Source: CAYUNA01 sp047629355 (GTDB lineage Bacteria > Bacteroidota > Bacteroidia > Chitinophagales > Saprospiraceae). Taken from it: a stretch of DNA of 7,604 nucleotides. Below, in pieces: positions 1 to 5,600 of this stretch (positions are counted from its first letter, which is position 1; each line of letters opens with the position of its first letter). Made by a program: the position numbers and the translations under genes. The stretch is from contig JBLHWU010000277.1 in the NCBI GenBank assembly GCA_047629355.1, positions 1-7,604 on the forward strand. Reading direction: 5' to 3'. The notes below the pieces were generated by a model. That model did no database searches. It saw only the letters and a program-made list of their open reading frames with translations, and was not told the DNA's origin.

Positions 1-101
1 TCCGACGGCAATTTTTCTGATTTTTTTGCTAAAAACGCAAATATCGGGTAAATATGGTATGTAGCTACGTAAAACACGATAAATTTAGCGACTTTTTTCA
101 A
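1..101 (-). CDS. Possible N-terminal start of a membrane protein, cut by left edge (weak)
   Basis: Reading leftward from a TTG at 101-99 gives 33 open codons that run off the window. The first residues would be MKKVAKFIVFYVATYHIYPI, a short basic N-terminus followed by a hydrophobic stretch of about 18 residues, as in a signal anchor or first membrane helix. There is no ATG in frame, the frame is closed a few codons upstream by a TAG, and no ribosome-binding site is visible. AT-rich random DNA also yields hydrophobic translations, so this could be chance. On the + strand, a 16-codon open stretch from base 1 ends at TAA 49-51 and could equally be the tail of a rightward gene. I do not recognise either. 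Confidence 0.18.
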   Translation of the reverse strand, partial: MKKVAKFIVFYVATYHIYPIFAFLAKKSEKLPS

Positions 102-247
102 AAAAAAATGAGACTAATTGAGTTTTTAAACAAATTATGAATTTTTACATTTTTAAATATTAATAAAATTGTGCCAAGATGTTTTCTAACCCAACCCTTT
201 TGTCAACCGTTGCAGTCTTACTTCACAATTCTTATTACGCAGCAAAT
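102..247. other. AT-rich non-coding stretch
   Basis: This stretch has long A and T runs and frequent stops in all frames. I see no convincing gene, RNA gene or match to the Bacteroidota promoter consensus (TTG about 19-21 bases ahead of TAnnTTTG). The nearest approach to a -7 element is TAAAATTG at 164-171, without a properly spaced TTG. Confidence 0.5.
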
Positions 248-340
248 AACTACGAAGGAGTTGAATATAAATAACCTTGGATGAAATCCAAGGAGCAATG
301 AATAAAGTGTCGCAACTCTGAAGGAGCTGAACTCACACTT
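248..340. repeat. REP-like array of three GAA-triloop hairpins
   Basis: Three short palindromes with the same design lie within 93 bases. The centre is a perfect 8-bp hairpin, CCTTGGAT-GAA-ATCCAAGG, at 275-293. It is flanked by 248-262 and 314-328, which differ by one and two bases from a perfect AACTCC-GAA-GGAGTT hairpin. The right copy is also enclosed by AAGTGT (305-310) and ACACTT (335-340). An alternative longer pairing joins 313-320 with 358-365. As a result AAGGAG occurs three times (255, 290, 321), but none sits before a gene start, so these are not ribosome-binding sites. The pattern resembles repetitive extragenic palindromes mobilised by RAYT (IS200-like) transposases; that assignment is inference, as no transposase is in the window. 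Confidence 0.55.
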
Positions 341-425
341 GTAACATTCAATTCTTCCAGAGTTGTTATGCATTTTTTATTTTCCGCACATTTCATCTGC
401 GTCGATTTCTATTCAATCTCTTTAA

Positions 426-606
426 GATTCCTGTGTAGGGAATGCGAAATAAATAAAGTTACTTTTCTCAGCGGATATTTAGTCCATATTTTTCACTTTA
501 AAAATGCTCATTATATCAACATAAATTGCACTTTTAAAGCAAAAACTAGGAACGAAATCTCTCTCTCAAAAGTAACTTTATTTAATTCGCGTTTCTAGCA
601 TGAATC
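426..606. repeat. Long degenerate palindrome, MITE-like or leader hairpin
   Basis: The arm 441-466 matches the reverse complement of 568-593 at 24 of 26 positions. Allowing one gap, the pairing extends outward to 426-440 against 594-606, which both begin GATTC when read inward. A second arm pair lies inside: 496-507 pairs with 528-539 at 11 of 12 positions around a 20-base loop. The stretches between the arm pairs are also weakly complementary (467-495 with 540-567), so the whole 181 bases behave as one palindrome centred near 517. It ends 27 bases before the lipoprotein start codon. It could be a transposase-less miniature element or a structured transcript leader. A reading frame through it (368-598) is best explained as a by-product. 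No clear target-site duplication is seen. Confidence 0.6.
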
Positions 607-633
607 CCTATTTTTAAATTAAAAACACCTAAG

Positions 634-960
634 ATGAAAGATTTACTTTTTGTAATTATCGCTCTATTTTTATTCAGTTGTGATAAAAAAGAGGACAACG
701 GGAATGAAGTTTTGCCGCAGTGTATTCAGGATATCATTGATGATGAAACCATGCTGTCTAATCTTAAAACAGTAAGACGACAAATGGTTGATGGTGATTT
801 TCATTATTGGTTAAATACGGATGAAATGCATGTGGATGGAAGTGAAGGAATTATCAATGGAGATTGCGAAGAAGTTTGTAATTATTGTGGGGAGTGTCCT
901 TATGAAGTTTGTATTGAAAATTATGACTTTGAAGGATGGGAGATTGTTTGGGAAGAATAG
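634..960 (+). CDS. Small cysteine-rich lipoprotein of unknown function
   Basis: This is a 108-residue protein with a lipoprotein signal: a short basic start, a hydrophobic stretch at 4-15, and a lipobox LFSC with the lipidated Cys at 16. It is therefore predicted to be membrane anchored and face the periplasm or outside. The mature part is strongly acidic and has six further cysteines (30, 78, 82, 85, 88, 93). The last five form a tight cluster C-x3-C-x2-C-x2-C-x4-C near the end, enough for three disulphides or a small metal site. It ends with an aromatic/acidic tail (GWEIVWEE). The general layout (CIQ near the N-terminus, a Tyr/Trp strand, then a Cys cluster) recalls small Bacteroidota lipoproteins of DUF6970 type, but I am not sure of membership. 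ATG 634 is chosen because it directly precedes the signal. It stands alone, convergent with the peptidase genes. No function can be assigned. Confidence 0.8.
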   Translation: MKDLLFVIIALFLFSCDKKEDNGNEVLPQCIQDIIDDETMLSNLKTVRRQMVDGDFHYWLNTDEMHVDGSEGIINGDCEEVCNYCGECPYEVCIENYDFEGWEIVWEE

Positions 961-967
961 ATTAAAG

Positions 968-1016
968 TTGGAATTAACGGGATTTAATTTGGAGAATGGC
1001 ATCCCGTTAATTCCAA
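968..1016. terminator. Perfect 16-bp inverted repeat between convergent genes, likely bidirectional terminator
   Basis: TTGGAATTAACGGGAT (968-983) is exactly complementary to ATCCCGTTAATTCCAA (1001-1016), with a 17-base loop. It starts 8 bases after the lipoprotein stop and ends 12 bases beyond the stop of the leftward M28 reading frame, where a shared terminator is expected. There is no long T run after either arm, so it is not a textbook intrinsic terminator. Its exact symmetry and position between converging genes are the support. Confidence 0.65.
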
Positions 1017-1028
1017 GAGTTCCGTTGA

Positions 1029-1478
1029 TTATTGTCTTAAAAATCGCTTAACACCCGTCGCTGTTTTTAAAAGATAAACACCTTTCGTCCAATCTTTTGT
1101 ATCAACAGAAATTGCTAAATTCGCATAAAAATCCTTTTCTGCCATCAATTGTCCTTGCAAGTTATAAATGGTCAAAGTCGTCAATTCCTGCCCACAGTTA
1201 TCCGAATTTAAATGCAAAACATCGTCTACCGGATTTGGCGAGATTTGAATTTTGCAAGCATCAATTTCGTTCGTCGAATTAATTAAAATATCAATGGAAT
1301 CAATGGCAAAGCTGCTATTTTGAATTTCTGCTTCTTCTGCCAAAGTCGCCACTGCAGCTTTGACCACATTCGTCATAAAGTCAAAATTTATCGTTCCTAA
1401 AGTATCATTTGGGGAGTGATAATTAGGATTTCTAAAATTAGCGGTTCCCGTCAAAAAAGTAGCGGGATATCCTGTTAT
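1029..1478 (-). pseudogene. Severed C-terminal part of the M28 peptidase with T9SS type A sorting domain
   Basis: These 149 codons continue the upstream M28 peptidase in the same frame after an in-frame TAG (1479-1481). The first part (ITGYPATFLTGTANFRNP, then YHSPNDT) is the usual end of an M28 catalytic domain, where a Tyr-His-x3-Asp-Thr motif follows the last zinc ligand. A linker follows, then from ISPNPVDD to the final KRFLRQ comes a typical type IX secretion system type A C-terminal sorting domain of about 73 residues, with the NLQGQ and KGVYLLK strands. Counted on the joined protein, the sorting domain spans roughly residues 442-514. A TTG at 1454 could formally start a 141-residue reading frame, but it would have no signal peptide and no complete domain, so independent expression is unlikely. 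It is a lost piece of its neighbour unless the TAG is read through or is a base error. Confidence 0.8.
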
Positions 1479-1481
1479 CTA
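1479..1481 (-). other. In-frame amber codon inside the M28 gene
   Basis: The - strand reads ...SDHAPF-TAG-ITGYPATFLTGTANF... with no frame change on either side. Homologues usually have Trp or Leu at this place, so a single G-to-A change from TGG is the simplest origin (C-to-T on the + strand). A second reading is that one inserted T and one deleted A would give PFLDNGYPA, also a good family match. The codon lies just after a run of five T. Confidence 0.85.
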
Positions 1482-2573
1482 AAAAGGGGCGTGGTCGCTA
1501 CGACCCAAGTCTGGCGTTAAAGTCAACCAATTGGACGGTGCGGCGAAGGTTACAACTCGTAAATTAGGAACATAAGTGGCAGCTGCATAGGCATAGGCTT
1601 GTTCCCAGCCATTTTGATTGACAACGCCAACATTAGCAATGAAGTTTCCACGAAAATCATCGCCTTCAACTTCCGTATACGCATCTGGAAAAAGCAAACT
1701 AAAACCCGTTGGCAAGTCTTGCGTATTGGGTTCTTCGGTCGCATAACCAATCATTTCAAAATTCAAAACACCAGCAATATTTTCTTCTTCAGGAATTTCG
1801 TCGGTTACATACGCTTGACTACCTCGCAACCCAGCTTCTTCCAAGTCAAAGCCAATAAAACGGATAGTTTTCTTGAAATTATAGTTCGATAAAATCTGTG
1901 CGGCTTCCAACATTCCTGCGACGGCTGTGCCATTGTCATCAGCAGCAGGGGAGTCGTCCACGCCGTCGTAATGTCCGTCGAGGATGTAAATTTCTTCGTC
2001 AGTCGTTGTGCCCAAATGCGTTCCGATAAAGTTTTCGCCGATGTATGTACCGAAGTCAAATTCGTGTTTTTCCGTATCAAAATTATGGTTTAAAAACCGT
2101 TGATTGAGCAAATTTCGTACTTCTTGCAAATGTGCCGCCCCGGTATTCCGATGCCGAATGCCTTCAATAAATGCTAAATCTATTTTCAAATTATTGCTAT
2201 CAACCAAATTAATAATGGATTGAATGTCAATGATTTGCAAATCATCAGCGACTAATTTTAAAACGTAATTATCTGAAGTAGTCAGTACGTTGGCATAATC
2301 CCAAACGATGGTTTTATTCGTTCCATTTGACAAAAGTGTATTGACATCGCCCGTTGCCTCGTCGGTGTTGATTTGGAAGGAATTGCCGCCATTCTCGGAG
2401 ACCTGGAAAGTGACAAAAGCGTCGTCGTTTTCTGGGTCGGTGAGGTCATAATTGATGGTCAATGTTTCATCGCCGTTAAGGGTGATGTTGAGATTAGAAA
2501 TTTGTGGTGGCTCGTTTTGAGCGGATAAAATAGTGGTGATGAAGAGGAAAAAGAGTGTGGTAAAATTTTTCAT
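1479..2573 (-). CDS. Secreted M28-family zinc peptidase (aminopeptidase-like), cut short by in-frame TAG
   Basis: This is a 364-residue product of a gene that would encode 514 residues if the TAG were sense. Residues 1-18 are a Sec signal peptide ending LSA before Gln-19. Residues 21-115 form an Ig/fibronectin-like domain (PPQISNLNI start). The M28 catalytic domain starts near 120. Its visible metal-site residues are His-201 (DGHYD), Asp-212 (PAADDNGT), the Glu-245/Glu-246 pair (DLEEAGLRGS; general base and ligand), Glu-273 (NFEMIGY; many M28 aminopeptidases have Asp here) and His-361 (SDHAPF). The family hydrolyses N-terminal residues or peptides with two zinc ions. The stop falls four codons after His-361, so all ligands are kept, but the last part of the fold and the T9SS export signal are lost. 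The product is probably unstable or retained in the periplasm. The gene lies 99 bases downstream of the giant M43 protease gene on the same strand, possibly cotranscribed. Confidence 0.88.
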   Translation of the reverse strand: MKNFTTLFFLFITTILSAQNEPPQISNLNITLNGDETLTINYDLTDPENDDAFVTFQVSENGGNSFQINTDEATGDVNTLLSNGTNKTIVWDYANVLTTSDNYVLKLVADDLQIIDIQSIINLVDSNNLKIDLAFIEGIRHRNTGAAHLQEVRNLLNQRFLNHNFDTEKHEFDFGTYIGENFIGTHLGTTTDEEIYILDGHYDGVDDSPAADDNGTAVAGMLEAAQILSNYNFKKTIRFIGFDLEEAGLRGSQAYVTDEIPEEENIAGVLNFEMIGYATEEPNTQDLPTGFSLLFPDAYTEVEGDDFRGNFIANVGVVNQNGWEQAYAYAAATYVPNLRVVTFAAPSNWLTLTPDLGRSDHAPF

Positions 2574-2593
2574 TGGAATTTGATTTTTTAGTT

Positions 2594-2616
2594 ATTAAAA
2601 ATCTAGGATTTTTAAT
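2594..2616. other. AT-rich 10-bp hairpin in the M28 leader
   Basis: ATTAAAAATC (2594-2603) and GATTTTTAAT (2607-2616) are exactly complementary around a TAG triloop. On the + strand it runs directly into nine T residues, which is intrinsic-terminator form, but no + strand gene precedes it. On the - strand it lies 21 bases ahead of the M28 start codon, in its leader. It may stop antisense transcription or simply reflect the AT-rich spacer between the two peptidase genes. Confidence 0.3.
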
Positions 2617-2672
2617 TTTTTTTTATTTTAAAAAAATGGATATTAAAAAAATGAAAAATTTCATCAAACCAA

Positions 2673-5600
2673 TCACCTTAACAGCAATACATCACCTTTC
2701 AATACCTCAACTTCGTTATCCAAAAATGCCGCTTTTACATACCAAACAAAAATTCCTGAATCCATGATTTTTCCTCTAAACGTCCCATCCCAACCCGCAA
2801 CAAAATTATTGGGTTGAAAAGCATTGTTTTCAAAAACCAATTCGCCCCAGCGGTCGAAAACTTTGAATTCCAAAATTTGTGCGATACCTGCGCCTGCTTG
2901 AGGATAGAAGTAATCATTAATCCCGTCATTATTAGGACTGAAGACATTGGGAAGGAAAATTTCGCGTTTTGGTTGGACGATAACCCGAATTTCATCCGAT
3001 GCTGTACAGGCATCCTCATTAGTTACGACGGCTGTGTAAGTTGTCGTCGCAAATGGTCGCGCAAATGGTCGAGGACAATCGACGCATGACAACCCAAGCG
3101 GTGGTGTCCATTCGAAAATGGGCGCGTTAAAAACATTTGTTTGTGTATTCAATTGGAGGGAATCTCCGAGACAAATGAAGGTATCTTCGGGTAAATCGAT
3201 GAAAATTTCAACCGCAGCATTGATATCAAAAAGGACTTCGTTTTCACAATTATTATCATCCAAATAGCTTAGGATATAACTGCCTGATTGTAGGTTGTCG
3301 TAAGTTGCTTGTGGCGTGAAGGGCAGCCCATTTAGACTATAAGTCAGATTGGCAATGGGTGAAATAACCAATATTCCATCATTCGCACCAAAGCACGTCT
3401 CGTCTGTGGTTTCAATTTCAATGTCAACCGTAGAAGCAGAATTGACGGTAAAATTGCCTTTTATTTCACAACCAAAATCATCTATAACCGTCAATCCATA
3501 GTCACCAGTCGCTAAATCAGTAAGCGTTTCCGTGCCTTGTCCGCTGGTTTCCCAAAAATATTGATACGGAGGCAATCCGCCCGAGACTTGCGCAAAGACT
3601 GTTCCTGTTGACTCGTTCGGACAGGTCGGGCTGGTTTGAAAATCAATTAGAAGCGAATTTAGCACATCAAGCGTAATTGTATGAATTGAATCACAACCAC
3701 CTGCGGCGATACCCACTTGGGAATAGTTGCCTGCACCTGTTTCAAAATTGCCGAAAATAAGGATAGAATCTTCTGGACAGATGGTGGGATTTTCGGAAGT
3801 ATTGATAACATCGACTACTTCCAAAACAAAGCGGTGAATAGAATCGCAACCATTTTCAGCAATAAACAATGCTTCGTAAATACCTACCTGCGTTTCTAGA
3901 TTACCGTGTAAAATAACGGTGTCCATTTCACAAATCATTACAGAATCGGTCACGTTGAACGTTTCTAATAAAACCAGTTCTGTTACATCTGTTGAATCGC
4001 AACCATTTTCGCCAGTATAAATTTGCTGGTAAAAACCTGCTTCATTTTCAAAGTTGCCATAGAGCAAAATGCTGTCGTTTTCACAGAGAAAAACGGTCTG
4101 CATGGTTAAAACCGAATCCGCGATTTCGACATTAATGAGATGATAATATTCGCAACCAAAATTGCTAACGGTATCAATGAAATTGCCGCTTTCAAAAACC
4201 ATTTCTCCAAAAACGTCAATGGTATCGCCTTGGCAAATTGTCATGGAATCTATTAGATTTCCATTCTCTGGAATAACCAAAATGAGCATAGAATCTGAAC
4301 GGGAACACCCATTTTCATCCGTTGCATTGACAATATAAAGTTCCGATACAGAAGGTGTAGCTATTACAGTTGAACAGTCTGTGCAATCCAATGTCGCCGT
4401 AGGTTGCCACTCATAAGTTGTGAACCCATTCAAGGAGAAAGTAACGCTTTGTCCTTCACAAATTAAGGAATCTGAACCTAAATTAATCTCCATTGCCGAG
4501 TCTGTCGAAATGACAATAGTATCCGATTGCATATTGTCGCAACTATCCAAAACGGTGACCCAATACGTCCCTGATTGGAAGGCGGTAAATTCCTGTGTTT
4601 GTGTCAAACCATCTTGCCAAATGTATGTTTCAAAACTTGAACCTGCGTTCAAAACTTGTACAGTTTCCTCACAATTATTCAAATCTGGTCCTAAATCAAG
4701 AATAGGTTGCGGTAGGCAGCAACAAGTATTTTGTAAATCAGGGTCATCACAATCTACCAGTCCGTCGCTATCATCGTCGATGCCATTGCCACATTCTTCA
4801 CAGGGTAAAATTTCGATATTACCAACCGCGGAGCATTCACCAATGACGACGGTAACGGAGTAAATACCAACGTTCATTACTTCAATTATGGCTGTCGTAT
4901 CGCCAGTATTCCATAGATAAGTCGCGAAGGGTAGGGTATCGCCCAAAACAAGTATTCCGTCATTACAAAGAGTGGTGTCGTTGCCCAAATCAATGTTGAA
5001 TTCGTCACCGGTAATGGTAGTTGAAACTTGCAATGTTCCAGTACTATTACCGTAATGAAAGGGTCCATCTTCGTTAATGTTGTCATAAAAATGGCTTCCA
5101 AATATTGACAAAATATTGGGGGTGAAATTTGAAGGACCAGTACCATATACTAAATATATACCACCTGCTCCAGAGCTACTGGGAAAGGTCGCACCATCGC
5201 CAGTAAGCGCTGAATTTCCTACAAAGTAACTGTCTTCAACCTGATATAAATGCGGCATTACTAAATTGGTATTGTCATAAAAAGCGACAGCACCGCCGAT
5301 ATTTCGAGTAAACATTAAGTCGCCATCGTCGGCATTTTCACTATAGACAAAGTTGTTGCAAAAGAAGGAATTAGAGATGGTTGCCGACTGTGAAAATAGA
5401 ACGCAGACTGCACCACCGTGTCCGCCATTTGGGAACTGGTTACAGCCATTTCCAACAAAAAGGCAGCTATCAATTTGAATGGAACTTTCTGTACTGGGAG
5501 GAGCATTGGTGGAAGCCCGTCCATTAAAATAAATAGCTCCACCACTTGCAGCCCGACCATTATTATTGGGTCCGCTGAGGTCATTGGCATAGTTATTAAA

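Noticed and set aside
255..326. Three AAGGAG sequences that look like strong Shine-Dalgarno sites
   Set aside because: They are parts of the hairpin array stems or loops, none has a start codon with a real gene at the right distance, and Bacteroidota rarely use such sites.
368..598. 76-codon open frame on the + strand ahead of the lipoprotein gene
   Set aside because: It has no recognisable domain, is rich in Phe/Ile/Asn as expected for random AT-rich DNA, and most of its length is the 426-606 palindrome. No ribosome-binding site or promoter supports it.
2648..2668. ATGAA/TTCAT hairpin followed by T7 on the - strand after the M43 stop codon
   Set aside because: It has the order of an intrinsic terminator, but the stem is only 5 A/T-rich pairs, too weak to claim in a spacer that is nearly all A and T.
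3049..3072. 12-base near-perfect tandem repeat (GCAAATGGTCGC then GCAAATGGTCGA) giving RPFARPFA in the M43 protein
   Set aside because: It looked like a recent duplication. However, the matching earlier Ig-like domain (CSTVIATPSVSELY) has exactly the same length between its Cys and Tyr, so no extra unit was inserted; the likeness is probably coincidental or from local sequence conversion.
3660..4253. Possible CRISPR-like or slippage array because of the regular 153-base period
   Set aside because: The DNA copies are highly diverged and the period is defined only at protein level by cysteine spacing; it is a protein repeat.
4420..4863. 147-codon open frame on the + strand
   Set aside because: It lies wholly antisense to the M43 protease Ig-like domains, which have clear protein-level conservation; the composition (Ser/Cys/Pro rich, no motif) is that of a complementary-strand shadow.
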